Shown here piece by piece: positions 9,062 to 18,044 of a stretch of DNA of 64,000 bases. The notes beneath the pieces were generated by a model that saw only the letters and a list, made by a program, of their open reading frames with translations, did not search any database and had not been told where the DNA came from. Source of the stretch: Thermoproteota archaeon (GTDB lineage: Archaea > Thermoproteota > Thermoprotei_A > Sulfolobales > Ignisphaeraceae); contig JAUQPB010000003.1 in assembly GCA_030550585.1 (NCBI GenBank), positions 98,333 through 162,332 on the forward strand. The letters run 5' to 3'. Position 1 is the stretch's first letter; each line of letters opens with the position of its first letter. A program made the position numbers and the translations under genes.

Positions 9062-10264
9062 CTATAGCACCTCGCGTAATACATCAGCTAGTATGTGTAT
9101 ACCAATTCTTATGTCATTTTCAGATGGGTTAGAGTAGCTCAATCTCATAGCATCTAGACACTTGTCTTCATTTATGCAAAATCTTTTTCCTGGGGTGAAT
9201 ATTACACCTCTTTTTCTACTCAACTCCAAAATTTTTTCGGTATCAACATCTCTATTGAGTTTTAACCATGTGTAGAAGCCGCCCTTTGGGCTGGTTCTCG
9301 ATACTCCATCTGAAAGCTCTTCATCTATAAGCTCTATCATTATGTCTCTTTTGAGTCTGTACAAACTCTTCGCATATTCGATTGCCTTATCAACAACACC
9401 CTTCTTAAGAGCTGTCTCAACTATTAGTTGGCTTAGAGTAGATGTTCCTAGATCCATGAATTGTTTCATTATATGCATTTTCTTTGCTGTTTCATCATCA
9501 CCGACTATGATATATCCCATGCGCAGACCCGGCGCCAAAATTTTGCTAAAGGAGGATAGATAGACAACACTACCCGATTTATCTATGGATGCTATGGGTT
9601 TTGGTGCTTCCTCTTCAAAAGTTAAGAGGCCGTAGGCATCATCTTCAACTATGACAAAGTTATATCTTTCTGCAAGCTCTAAGAGATATTTTCGCCTCTC
9701 TTCACACATTGTTGTTCCTGTAGGGTTCTGAGCTATTGGCATTGTATAAACAAGTTTAATTCTCTTACCTTCTCTACCATATCTCTTGATAGCATCCTCC
9801 AACATCTCCACTTTCATTCCCTTATCATCAACCGGTATAGCAACAAATCTAACCCTCCTTAACCTAAACACGTTCAAGGCAAGCACATACGAGGGCTCTT
9901 CAACAACAACAATATCGCCAGGATCTATGAAAATCCTTGATATGAGGTCTAAGCCTTGTTGGGAGCCTGAAACAACTATTGTGTTATCTGAATTAGTTTT
10001 TAGACCTCTAGTTCTGTAGACGAACCTCGAAATCTCGTCTATGAGCGATGCAAACCCTGTTGATGGTGCATATTGCAAAGAGTTGTAGCCGTATCTCTTG
10101 AAAACCTCTATAGTAACAGCCTCAATATCTTTTACAGGAATTGTGCGTGGGTCTGGCACCCCACTTGCAAAATTGATTATCTTATCACTTGCTGCCGGTA
10201 TTTCAAGAGAGACAAAGTTCTCTTCTAATACCTTTGCTTCCTGTGAATACAGATCTTTGAACAT
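9062..10264 (-). CDS. Class I/II PLP aminotransferase (LysN/MocR-like)
   Basis: A 400-residue fold-type I aminotransferase. Visible motifs: INFASGVPDPRTIP near the N-terminus, GSQQGLDLISR (phosphate binding), PIAQNPTGTTM, EDDAYG (pyridine-N Asp), SSFSKILAPGLRMGY with the PLP Lys, and RLSYSNPSE (carboxylate-binding Arg). This group includes 2-aminoadipate/aromatic aminotransferases of the lysine AAA pathway (LysN) and kynurenine-type enzymes; the exact substrate cannot be set from sequence. The HTH of MocR regulators is absent. A TATA-like CTATTTTTAATGC lies about 60 bp upstream. Confidence 0.85.
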   Translation of the reverse strand: MFKDLYSQEAKVLEENFVSLEIPAASDKIINFASGVPDPRTIPVKDIEAVTIEVFKRYGYNSLQYAPSTGFASLIDEISRFVYRTRGLKTNSDNTIVVSGSQQGLDLISRIFIDPGDIVVVEEPSYVLALNVFRLRRVRFVAIPVDDKGMKVEMLEDAIKRYGREGKRIKLVYTMPIAQNPTGTTMCEERRKYLLELAERYNFVIVEDDAYGLLTFEEEAPKPIASIDKSGSVVYLSSFSKILAPGLRMGYIIVGDDETAKKMHIMKQFMDLGTSTLSQLIVETALKKGVVDKAIEYAKSLYRLKRDIMIELIDEELSDGVSRTSPKGGFYTWLKLNRDVDTEKILELSRKRGVIFTPGKRFCINEDKCLDAMRLSYSNPSENDIRIGIHILADVLREVL

Positions 10265-10376
10265 GTTTTTATGTGTTATGCCAAAAACTATTCACCTAAT
10301 GCATTAAAAATAGCGCTAGGATCCAAAAATATAAGTTTTTATGTTACATCAAATTATTTGAATGGTGTTTTAGACT

Positions 10377-11234
10377 TTGTATCAAAGGGTAGTTGTACCC
10401 TATTGTGGAAAGCCTGCTACAAAAAAATATAGTGGGTTTATCATTGGAAGAAACGAAGTGGCTGTTGATATAAGCTATGTATATATGTCAGTAGCTGACG
10501 AGGCTCTCATAAACTGTATGCTTGTTGCGCAAACTAGCGAATCTGTCTTGGGTTTTGCTGGTGTTGGGAAGGTTATTGGTGTTGGTCTAAATGTTTCTGA
10601 TGTTAGAGAAGGTGATAGGGTGATTGTTTATGCTGACAATAGCGGTGTAGCACAATCTATTCATATAGCAGATAGAAGAGTTCTTATACCATTCAATGCC
10701 AAGGGTTTCAACGATTTAGAGGCGCTGATCATAGCAGTTTTTTCGGTATCTAAAGATCTAGTTGAAAGTGTGAAAGGCACTAATGTATTGATTGTGGGCA
10801 AGGACCTATCTATAATGCCGTTTGCCCTAGAATCCCAGTTAAATTCATCTAAGATGTATACTGTGCCCAGCCATACACTATGGCCTGATATCGTAAAAGG
10901 CGAACATATCTCAGTATATGATACAAGCCCTTTGTATGATGTAGCTGTTGTAGCCACATACGACCCTCTGGTACTGTCGCTAATACTTAGAATGGCTAAA
11001 GAAGGGGCAACCATAATATTACATCCACTGCTAATGCCACTAGCAAAATTTATGGAATTCAAACCGTCTAGCAACATATCGTTAAAGTCTATGAAATTTG
11101 GAGATATAAGCAATGGCATTCAAGTCTATGAGAAGCTCAAAGAGATTGCAAACTCTAGAATAAAACCCTTAGATATATCAACTTATCTTGAAAAGCTCAC
11201 ACACCCCGCAGCAGTAGCTTTACAAAGCTCTTAG
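10377..11234 (+). CDS. Degenerate zinc-type alcohol dehydrogenase (MDR) homologue
   Basis: The 285-residue protein keeps the GroES-like barrel pattern (GFAGVGKVIGVGLNVSDVREGDRVIVYA), typical of the catalytic domain of medium-chain dehydrogenases. The usual zinc ligands (Cys after the first strand, GHE) and a clean GxGxxG dinucleotide motif are missing (NVLIVGKDLSIMP instead). It is also shorter than the usual 340-350 residues. It may bind a ligand without catalysing oxidation. Start is a TTG with GGTG about 11 bp upstream. The 3' end overlaps the convergent radical SAM gene by 15 bp. Confidence 0.6.
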   Translation: MYQRVVVPYCGKPATKKYSGFIIGRNEVAVDISYVYMSVADEALINCMLVAQTSESVLGFAGVGKVIGVGLNVSDVREGDRVIVYADNSGVAQSIHIADRRVLIPFNAKGFNDLEALIIAVFSVSKDLVESVKGTNVLIVGKDLSIMPFALESQLNSSKMYTVPSHTLWPDIVKGEHISVYDTSPLYDVAVVATYDPLVLSLILRMAKEGATIILHPLLMPLAKFMEFKPSSNISLKSMKFGDISNGIQVYEKLKEIANSRIKPLDISTYLEKLTHPAAVALQSS

Positions 11235-12779
11235 AAATCTCGCTCTCAGTTCCAGATATTTCACCGGTATACCCATATCAACTGCATCATACCAGGGAGG
11301 TGCTTCCCAGCCATGTCTTATATACCTCTTGCATTCTTGATTCAAAGATGAGAGAGCTTTTTTAAATCCTCCCAGCCCCAATCCATGCAATGCCCATTCG
11401 ATTATAAGCTTCGATGTTTCCCTACTACCCAGCGCAATAACAGCTTGTGCAAAAGCCCAATTAGGATCTAGAATTGAAATGTCTGCAACGCTACTTTTAA
11501 AAGACTTGTAAATGCTGATGTTTTTGCTTGTCTTTAGAACATGCTCTGGTGGGAGATATTGGTATGGAGTCCACGGTTTTGGAACTAGAGGGTTCATGGA
11601 TATTTCAATAAACTTTCTTTTCTTTATAAAGCTTAGTCTATGCATAAAATCCTTAAATGCCTGTATCTCGTCGTCTATGTTTAAATCTGGAAAGCCAGTT
11701 ATTAGATATAGCTTTACGTGATCGAACCCCAATCTATAGGAGGTCTCTAAAACTTCGATGAGATGATCGATGCTATAGCATTTTCCTATTCGACAACTAT
11801 GGCTAGTTACAAGCGATTCTGGCGCCAATGTAATGGTCTTCTGACCTAGAAGTTTTATGAGTTCCAACCTATTCGAATTTGCATGCTCCACTCTTATCGA
11901 TGGAATTGAAGCTTTTATGCCATTGCTGATAAGTTTGCCTAGCAAATGGTCTATACCAGGTACACTAAATAAGGATAGGGAATAGAAAATCGCTCTTGGA
12001 ATCTTAAGAAACTCAATTCCTCTCAATACAATTTTTTCTATCATTGAGACATCTCTATATCTAAATGGGTATAGAACATGAGATTCCATGCAAAATGCAC
12101 ATAAATACGGACATCCTCTAGAAACCTCAACCCTAATTCCATAGCCATAGATCGGCTCTTCATCAGGCGAGTAAAATTGTTGCAGAGGGTGATAGCTGTT
12201 GTCTAAGTCTTCGACAAAACATCTTCTTTTAACATCGGAAAAAGGTGTTGCACTAACACATGGCATATCTTCAAGCATTTTTACAGGATTTTGCTCTGCT
12301 AGAGAATAAACAATTTTGTCTATAATATTCTCCGCTTCGCCAATCACAACAAAATCAACTATTTCCGCTAATGGTAGTGGATTCGATGTAGGTGCTAGCC
12401 CCCCAGCTATAATCAAAGGTTTTGACCACCCCTTATCTTTATGTATTATACCAAGTCTATGAAGAATGAAAGCAGCTGTAACATAGTCTAGTTCAAAGGG
12501 TAATGAAATTAGAATGGCATCAAGCTTTTTAATGCTCATCTCAGTATCTAAAGCCTCGATCCTTTTGCTATCAATATCAAATACATATCTGTAGGCATGA
12601 ACACCCTCTAAGCTATTCAAATATGTATAAGCCATTTGAAAGAATAGCGATGATACAGCTGCTCTGTATGGTATAGTCATCATTATGCCTATCTTAATAT
12701 CGCTAGGCCTACCCCTTTTCGCTATAGTATAGTTTTCTTTTCTTGGTTTAAACACTAAAAAATCACTATTTATAGCCAT
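11220..12779 (-). CDS. B12-binding-like/radical SAM protein, archaeal
   Basis: 519 residues. The N-terminal 180 residues look like a cobalamin-binding-type Rossmann domain (DAILISLPFELDYVTAAFILHRLG; PLIIAGGLAPTSNPLPL), followed by a radical SAM TIM barrel with the cluster motif SRGCPYLCAFC. A C-terminal helical region carries RHGWEAPPWYDAVD. The architecture matches archaeal B12-binding/radical SAM proteins (MJ0865-like). The reaction is unknown. It is the third gene of a likely operon after the phosphoribosyltransferase and a degenerate phosphoesterase, 3 bp from the latter. Confidence 0.75.
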   Translation of the reverse strand: MAINSDFLVFKPRKENYTIAKRGRPSDIKIGIMMTIPYRAAVSSLFFQMAYTYLNSLEGVHAYRYVFDIDSKRIEALDTEMSIKKLDAILISLPFELDYVTAAFILHRLGIIHKDKGWSKPLIIAGGLAPTSNPLPLAEIVDFVVIGEAENIIDKIVYSLAEQNPVKMLEDMPCVSATPFSDVKRRCFVEDLDNSYHPLQQFYSPDEEPIYGYGIRVEVSRGCPYLCAFCMESHVLYPFRYRDVSMIEKIVLRGIEFLKIPRAIFYSLSLFSVPGIDHLLGKLISNGIKASIPSIRVEHANSNRLELIKLLGQKTITLAPESLVTSHSCRIGKCYSIDHLIEVLETSYRLGFDHVKLYLITGFPDLNIDDEIQAFKDFMHRLSFIKKRKFIEISMNPLVPKPWTPYQYLPPEHVLKTSKNISIYKSFKSSVADISILDPNWAFAQAVIALGSRETSKLIIEWALHGLGLGGFKKALSSLNQECKRYIRHGWEAPPWYDAVDMGIPVKYLELRARFLRAL

Positions 12780-12782
12780 AAG

Positions 12783-13388
12783 CTATTCTCCTAACACTGA
12801 TATATTAAGATCTTGCACATCGACTAGCAATGAAGTGAACTGTTTATTGGTAGAGACTAAGACGTTACTAGGGTCTAGGACATCTATACATAAATCGCTT
12901 TGAAAACTCTTGTTACATGATATGAATAAAAGCTTTGTAGGTTTATTCACATCCCCAAATACATTCTTTATTCCAATATTCAAATCCTTTCCAACTAACT
13001 TGACTTTAGAACATGAGGATGTTTTTAGAGGGTAGCGAGAGAGTATTATTGTGAGAAAACAGTTAGACAATATTTTTTCTCTAAGCCTTTCAATGTTTTG
13101 AATAGGGTTCTTTGCATCAATTCCGCTGATGCATATCCCATCATCTATGAAGTGCAAAGAGCCTGCTATGTATGCCCCCACATTTTTCATAGTCTTCACA
13201 ATATGTATATCGTCATCTACATCCACTATACCATAGATGCTCTTACCAACTCTTAAAACATCTAGACATTGTCCCAGACCACCGCATAGCATTACCAAGT
13301 CGAAATGCTCTGCCTTCAGTTTATCTACAACCTCTCTACATTTCCTATAATCGATTGCTTGTATAATTGCTATTCTCAATCTCTTCAT
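12783..13388 (-). CDS. Degenerate calcineurin-like phosphoesterase homologue
   Basis: 201 residues. The order of segments follows the archaeal COG2129-like phosphoesterase fold: DLVMLCGGLGQ where AGDLTD is usual, VDVDDDIHIV for the GNxD region, GAYIAGSLHFIDDGICISGIDA, TIILSRYPL where SHxPP is usual, LLFISCNKS for CGHIH, and a final VLVSTNKQFTSLLVDV strand. The metal-binding His and Asn are replaced at almost every site, so it is probably not an active phosphatase. It overlaps the upstream HTH-phosphoribosyltransferase by 4 bp, suggesting a ligand-binding partner role. The family match is inference by eye. Confidence 0.55.
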   Translation of the reverse strand: MKRLRIAIIQAIDYRKCREVVDKLKAEHFDLVMLCGGLGQCLDVLRVGKSIYGIVDVDDDIHIVKTMKNVGAYIAGSLHFIDDGICISGIDAKNPIQNIERLREKILSNCFLTIILSRYPLKTSSCSKVKLVGKDLNIGIKNVFGDVNKPTKLLFISCNKSFQSDLCIDVLDPSNVLVSTNKQFTSLLVDVQDLNISVLGE

Positions 13389-14116
13389 AGTAGATCTCTA
13401 TTCTTGTCCATGTACACATGGAAAAGCACTCTATAGTTATTCCCAACATATCTCTCTATAACTGGTCTCCACTGATCCCCTATAGCCACAAGAGCATAGA
13501 AACCCGCTGGCCTGGCACCAGCTTTCTTTATCAACTCAAACACAGCTGCGCTAGTCCTTCCACTTCTCACAAGATCATCGACCACAAGAACCTTGTCGCC
13601 ATATTCTAAAACAGCTTCAGGAAGATACAAAGAGATTACCTCCGGTGGTGCTCTTGTAACATAGCTTACCTCAATGAACTTGCTATAGCCAACCTCCTTT
13701 CTCTTTTTAATTACAACTATTTTTGCATTCAATCTTTTAGATATTAATGTAGCCAGAGCTATTCCATCGGTTTCAACAGTTGTAACAACATTAAATCCCA
13801 TGTTCTGGGCCCACAACAACGCATCTATCGAGGCATAGTTAAGCAAATCTATATTGTAAACGATGTCATATGTCCTTATAACACCTTCATCATCCAGTTG
13901 AATTATCCTCTCCTTCAATTTATTCACTATATCCTGATCCAATAGCTTTGATAGCATCTGCCGCGCTCTCTCAACCGAAGGCCTTATATCGCCATGTACA
14001 TAACGCCAAAGGGTTGGCACTGTAACATTCAATATTTCTTCCAGCTCCTTAAACTTGAAAAATCTCTTAAGACTTGAAAGTACCTCGACGATAAGCTCCC
14101 TCTCGTCTATCTCCAT
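13385..14116 (-). CDS. HTH-phosphoribosyltransferase (GfcR/PyrE-like)
   Basis: About 243 residues. An N-terminal HTH (KELEEILNVTVPTLWRYVHGDIRPS, about 20-45) precedes a type I phosphoribosyltransferase domain with the PRPP loop VLVVDDLVRSGRTSAAV. This architecture is that of archaeal PyrE-like regulators, including haloarchaeal GfcR of sugar catabolism, and of orotate/adenine PRTases. It may be a PRPP- or nucleotide-responsive regulator, a salvage enzyme, or both. The ATG at 14116 has GGGTG at 5 bp; the track start GTG (14122) overlaps that site. Confidence 0.75.
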   Translation of the reverse strand: MEIDERELIVEVLSSLKRFFKFKELEEILNVTVPTLWRYVHGDIRPSVERARQMLSKLLDQDIVNKLKERIIQLDDEGVIRTYDIVYNIDLLNYASIDALLWAQNMGFNVVTTVETDGIALATLISKRLNAKIVVIKKRKEVGYSKFIEVSYVTRAPPEVISLYLPEAVLEYGDKVLVVDDLVRSGRTSAAVFELIKKAGARPAGFYALVAIGDQWRPVIERYVGNNYRVLFHVYMDKNRDLL

Positions 14117-14342
14117 TACCACACCCTACACTATCTCTAATCCTTAATAAACATTTTAAAAGAGAATATAAGCTGTATAGTTACGGATCTTCATATCTAA
14201 TATTTAATCAGCTATCAGATAAAGAATTGTCGCTGAGGCAGTTGACCTTCTTATTACCTACTTTAAACCATTGTAATACACCTATACACGATTGTTTTAA
14301 AACCATTGTAGATAGAGCATTTACATACAGTCAAAATTTCTT

Positions 14343-14627
14343 TTACTCAAACACTGCTGCTGCCATTACAATACCTCTGATAGACATGTTATTATTACTA
14401 GATAGTGCGATTTTAGATATTATGTACTCAATTGTCTCGTCTTCTTCGTCACATGAAACAACTTCCTCACCATTTAACAATATGCCTGGGGGAAGAGAGA
14501 CATTTGCAAAAAGAACCTCAACATTTGTGTACCTCGCCAAGGTTTTTTTCACCATTGTTGCCACCCTACCGCATTTTTCCATATCCTCTATTTTCGATCC
14601 CATTACAATTAATTTAACCTTATTCAT
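14343..14627 (-). CDS. Hypothetical protein, possibly thioredoxin-like fold
   Basis: 94 residues: KVKLIVMGSK... VEVLFANVSLPPGILLNGEEVV... EETIEYIISKIAL. The beta-alpha-beta order with a cis-Pro-like LPPGILLNG segment resembles small thioredoxin-fold proteins, but there is no CxxC (single Cys in EKCGRV). The overlapping plus-strand ORF of 146 residues is low-complexity and rejected. It is isolated, with its own short flanks. Confidence 0.55.
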   Translation of the reverse strand: MNKVKLIVMGSKIEDMEKCGRVATMVKKTLARYTNVEVLFANVSLPPGILLNGEEVVSCDEEDETIEYIISKIALSSNNNMSIRGIVMAAAVFE

Positions 14628-14763
14628 ACTAGATCAAGATAAATATGTGTTTGGTGTTACCATATAAAATTGGAGTTAAGGATCGCTATTCAAGATAGAA
14701 AAGCTTAAAAACTTTAATGATCCTATACTCTTACTGGAGTAAAAAGTATATAGGGTGAGAAGC

Positions 14764-15216
14764 ATGATAAGACTTAAAAAGCTTTATGAGGATATCGATA
14801 TTGAGGTCTTCAAAGCGCCTACAGAAGAAGAGCTAGAGAATCTCATCAAAGAGACCATCAAAAACAACGGAAGGCCAATGACATGGAAAGAGCTTAGAGA
14901 ACTGTTTGCAGGTGTTGCTGGAGAGGATAGGTTAAGAAAGGTTCTAGTCAAACTCATTGAAAGAGATGAGCTTATAGAGCTACCTGATGGAGCGCTAGCA
15001 TTGCCCGGTATGGAGCAGAACTACATACCTAGAAAGAATACTAAGAGAGTAAGACCATTGGTTCCAACAAAATTTAGAGAAAGATGGGGCAATCTAGCTG
15101 CAAAACTAAGGAAAACTGGGTTACCATTAGGAGAGGCCATAAAACAGTTTGGAACTTCTGCTCCATTTGAAGAAGAGTTTGAAGAAGAGTCTGAGGAAGA
15201 ATACATAGAGGAGTAG
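14764..15216 (+). CDS. Conserved hypothetical protein, winged-helix-like
   Basis: 150 residues. The middle (RPMTWKELRELFAGVAGEDRLRKVLVKLIERDELIELPDGAL) has winged-helix character, followed by a basic stretch (RKNTKRVRPLVPTKFRERWG) and an acidic tail of Glu residues. A DNA-binding role is plausible. The ATG at 14764 has GGGTGA 5 bp upstream, which overlaps the track GTG start at 14755. A TATA-like GCTTAAAAAC is centred about 30 bp before the expected transcription start. Confidence 0.65.
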   Translation: MIRLKKLYEDIDIEVFKAPTEEELENLIKETIKNNGRPMTWKELRELFAGVAGEDRLRKVLVKLIERDELIELPDGALALPGMEQNYIPRKNTKRVRPLVPTKFRERWGNLAAKLRKTGLPLGEAIKQFGTSAPFEEEFEEESEEEYIEE

Positions 15217-15263
15217 AGCAAAACAATTTCTTGAGTGGAGCACAATCATTTACTTATGGTTAA

Positions 15264-15452
15264 TTGTTAAATATTACAATATGTGTAGAAGGTATGAGTT
15301 CTCGAAGATGTGAAAAAGCAAGTGTTAAAATAATGGGTAAGGTAGCTATAATAAGAACTGAGAGAGGGTCAAAGGCGTTAGTTGGAGCCGATGATCTATG
15401 CGATTTAGCTAAAAAACTTGGTTTATGTCTCGAGAACTATAACTGCTTTTAA
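15264..15452 (+). CDS. Small cysteine-containing hypothetical protein
   Basis: 62 residues with Cys at ITICVEG, RRCEKA, DDLCDL, LGLCLE and YNCF. The pattern of strand-strand-helix looks protein-like rather than random. The start is a TTG at 15264, or an ATG at 15294 that would lose the first strand. It converges on HMG-CoA synthase with a 4 bp overlap. No family recognised. Confidence 0.5.
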   Translation: MLNITICVEGMSSRRCEKASVKIMGKVAIIRTERGSKALVGADDLCDLAKKLGLCLENYNCF

Positions 15453-16522
15453 AGCTTGTATCTTTTTATCAGTCCTCGCATTTTTGCGTACATCCCATAG
15501 TCAACATATTCCTTTCTATTAATGAATTGATCTACTGTTGGCGCCTTATTGACTACATCTAATAGTTTGTCGGTAACAATTATACTAAACGCATCGCTTC
15601 CCGCACCACTACCAAACGACACTGCCAAAATTCGTTGGCCTGGCTTTGAGTTTTCTAAAATTCTTGCCAATCCTATTAATAGCGAGCCGTTGTAGGTATT
15701 GCCGATATAGGGGGTTACAATACCTGGAATAACTTTTTCCTTTGGTATTCCAAGCATGGAAGCAACTCTTAGTGGAAATTTACCGTTTGGTTGATGGAAA
15801 ACAGCGTAATCGAAATCTGATGGTCTTAGACCCAATTCCTCCATTAAAAGTTTTGCTGCTGAAACCACATGACTAAAATATGCTGGTTCACCTGTAAACC
15901 CCTCACCATGTAGAGGGTATGGGGCTCCCTCTCTACGCCAGAAATCGGGTGTATCGGTAGAGTATGATGCAAATCCCTCAAAATATGCTATGGACTCATT
16001 CTTAGACCCTATAATATATGCTGCACCACCACTGCTTGCAGTGAACTCTAGAACATCGCCTGGGCTACTTTGAGATGTGTCTGCACCTATTGCAAGAACA
16101 TATCTCGCCAATCCACTTTCTATGTGAACTATCCCCAACCTTATACCCTCTGCACCAACCCTGCAAGCAAATTCCAAATCAGCAACGGCTTTTTTGGATT
16201 TGATGCCAAGAGCTTCAGCAATAATGGTTGCACCTGGTTTAACAGCATAAGGCTTACTCTCAGTACCGAGATACACTACATCTATTTCGTTAGGGTCTAT
16301 GCCCGCCCTTTTCAAAGCGTACATCGATGCCATATAGCCTATTGTAACTGAATCCTCATCTACATTACCTATAGCCTTCTCCTCAATCCAAATTCCTTTT
16401 GCAGACTCGTCATCAAATCCCCACATGTCAACAATATTACCCGCTTTTATTCTGTATTTGGGTATGTAAACCCCCCAGCCAACTATCCCACTCCTCAAGC
16501 ATCTTGGCAAATATAACACCAT
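15449..16522 (-). CDS. Hydroxymethylglutaryl-CoA synthase, archaeal
   Basis: A 357-residue thiolase-fold enzyme that condenses acetyl-CoA with acetoacetyl-CoA to HMG-CoA, the entry to mevalonate and the isoprenoid membrane lipids. Motifs: GIVGWGVYIPKYRI at the start, catalytic Cys in DLEFACRVGAEG, His in AVFHQPNGKFP, and SFGSGAGSDAFSI near the end. I chose the ATG at 16522: a TATA-like CTTATATC lies about 25 bp upstream, which would make the mRNA leaderless; the track start is a TTG. In many archaea it is followed by thiolase and a DUF35 gene; here it stands alone. Confidence 0.92.
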   Translation of the reverse strand: MVLYLPRCLRSGIVGWGVYIPKYRIKAGNIVDMWGFDDESAKGIWIEEKAIGNVDEDSVTIGYMASMYALKRAGIDPNEIDVVYLGTESKPYAVKPGATIIAEALGIKSKKAVADLEFACRVGAEGIRLGIVHIESGLARYVLAIGADTSQSSPGDVLEFTASSGGAAYIIGSKNESIAYFEGFASYSTDTPDFWRREGAPYPLHGEGFTGEPAYFSHVVSAAKLLMEELGLRPSDFDYAVFHQPNGKFPLRVASMLGIPKEKVIPGIVTPYIGNTYNGSLLIGLARILENSKPGQRILAVSFGSGAGSDAFSIIVTDKLLDVVNKAPTVDQFINRKEYVDYGMYAKMRGLIKRYKL

Positions 16523-16540
16523 CTCAACAAATATTTGCAA

Positions 16541-16741
16541 TGATATAAGGGCTATTTAAGAGTTCGCCTACAATTACAACCATAAAAATTTGAATATGTC
16601 CATGTTTCTCAATACTCTATTAGAGCTTCTGAACTCTAATGACTATCTCAAGAATTTATCAGAGCCCTTAGAATAGATAATAGGAATTATTTTCATAACC
16701 ATAGACAGACCAAGAACATCAACAAATGCTTAAAATATCCT
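16541..16741. other. Intergenic gap, 201 bp
   Basis: It holds the promoter of HMG-CoA synthase (TATA-like at 16541-16550, minus strand) and a hairpin with 7-bp arms, ATTAGAG...CTCTAAT, at 16619-16640. No gene or sRNA boxes are convincing. Confidence 0.4.
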
Positions 16742-17245
16742 CTATCGCTCATTTTCAAGAATTTCCCTAACCTTTTTAAACACAAATCTAATAAGCTTCA
16801 AGAAGACGCTTGCAAACTCTTCTACCTGAGACAAAATTTTTTGTTCTCCATCATCAGATATGTAAAGCCATGCTTTTGAGACGTTTGGCACAGTTTGAGC
16901 AGACCTTGTGCTTGCATACCCATATCTTATCCACCCACTGCTGCATCTAGTCATCAACATTATTACATTGTCCATGAGATTTGATCCAACATTGCCAATA
17001 TTTGTAACTGAATCTATTGTAGTCACCAACTCCAAGAAAATATCTCCAACAAGCTCTTCTAGAGCTGGTGGCATGCTATCGCATGGCACTATATAACCAT
17101 ATATGGAAAGCACTGGATAACGAATTTCATTGTAATCTAGGTATAGGGCTATGCACCCACAGTCTTTTTCAATACATTCCAGGACAGCGTTTATCACACT
17201 GTCATTTGTAGGGATGCACATCGATTTCTCCTTACTTTTTGGCAT
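16742..17245 (-). CDS. Hypothetical protein
   Basis: 167 residues, alpha/beta, with several Cys (IEKDCGCIALYLDY, TRCSSGWIRYGYAS) and a basic helical C-terminus (KLIRFVFKKVREILENER). It is divergent from nep1 across a short promoter region. I do not recognise the family, and no catalytic motif is visible. Confidence 0.5.
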   Translation of the reverse strand: MPKSKEKSMCIPTNDSVINAVLECIEKDCGCIALYLDYNEIRYPVLSIYGYIVPCDSMPPALEELVGDIFLELVTTIDSVTNIGNVGSNLMDNVIMLMTRCSSGWIRYGYASTRSAQTVPNVSKAWLYISDDGEQKILSQVEEFASVFLKLIRFVFKKVREILENER

Positions 17246-17280
17246 AACCTAATAAAACCTCTAAAAACTACTAGCATAGT

Positions 17281-17293
17281 ACTGATAATCAGT
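17281..17293. promoter_or_regulatory. Inverted repeat in the divergent nep1 promoter
   Basis: ACTGATAATCAGT has 6-bp perfect arms around one base, and lies about 30 bp before nep1 and 35 bp before the divergent gene. The position would suit an operator; no regulator can be assigned. Confidence 0.35.
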
Positions 17294-17321
17294 GTAAGTA
17301 AAAATATTTTGTAGATAAACG

Positions 17322-18044
17322 ATGATGAAGGCAACCCCCTTAACAATAGTTATTGCAGAGGCGGGGCTAGAGCTTATCCCTAAGGAGATAGAGAATCATC
17401 CTCTAATAAAAGCTCATGCAAGAAAGCGTGGAAAGAAACCCAATGAGATTATACTGGATATCTCATTGCACTATAAAGCTATGAAGAGCCTCAGCAATTG
17501 GTTCAAGAGAGGAAGACCAGATATTGTACACACCTCACTGTTAATAGCATTATCGAGCGTTCTTAACAGAGCTGGATTGCTGAGGATATATATTCACACA
17601 ATTAACAATCTAATAGTGTATGTAGATCCTAGGGTTAGGATACCTAGAAACTACAACAGGTTTGTGGGACTGATGGAACAGCTTCTCATAGAAAAGAAGG
17701 TTCCTCCAAATACCCAAAAGCCTCTATTATTGGCTGAGGAGAAGAAGCTGGACGAATTTATTAAGGAAAACCACTTTGACCATATTGTTTTGCTGTACGA
17801 AAAAGGAGAATTCATTAAGCCAAATACCTTTGGCGAGATGATTAGCAGTAAAATGGTTAGAGGGGAGAGGGTATGTGTGATTATTGGCGGTTTTCAACAT
17901 GGAGATTTTGAGCCAAGCACACTTAGTCTTTCTGAAAATAGGATTGCTATATACAAACAACCTTTGGAAACCTGGACAGTGCTATCCATGGTTATTCACA
18001 GCATCGAAAATTCAAAAGAATTTGACGAAGTACTTTGGCGCTAG
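17322..18044 (+). CDS. nep1: 16S rRNA pseudouridine N1-methyltransferase Nep1
   Basis: 240 residues of the SPOUT-class Nep1/EMG1 family. Visible signatures: NEIILDISLHYKAMKSL, RGRPDIVHTSLLIALSSVLN, RIPRNYNRFVGLMEQLL, and the knot region VCVIIGGFQHGDFE. Nep1 methylates N1 of pseudouridine in the small-subunit decoding-region loop and aids ribosome assembly. The length fits archaeal members. It overlaps the convergent glucokinase gene by 4 bp. Confidence 0.93.
   Translation: MMKATPLTIVIAEAGLELIPKEIENHPLIKAHARKRGKKPNEIILDISLHYKAMKSLSNWFKRGRPDIVHTSLLIALSSVLNRAGLLRIYIHTINNLIVYVDPRVRIPRNYNRFVGLMEQLLIEKKVPPNTQKPLLLAEEKKLDEFIKENHFDHIVLLYEKGEFIKPNTFGEMISSKMVRGERVCVIIGGFQHGDFEPSTLSLSENRIAIYKQPLETWTVLSMVIHSIENSKEFDEVLWR

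Noticed and set aside
14227-14667. Plus-strand ORF of 146 residues
   Set aside because: It is antisense to the better-formed 94-residue gene at 14343-14627 and is Ser/Thr/Leu-rich as expected for a shadow frame.
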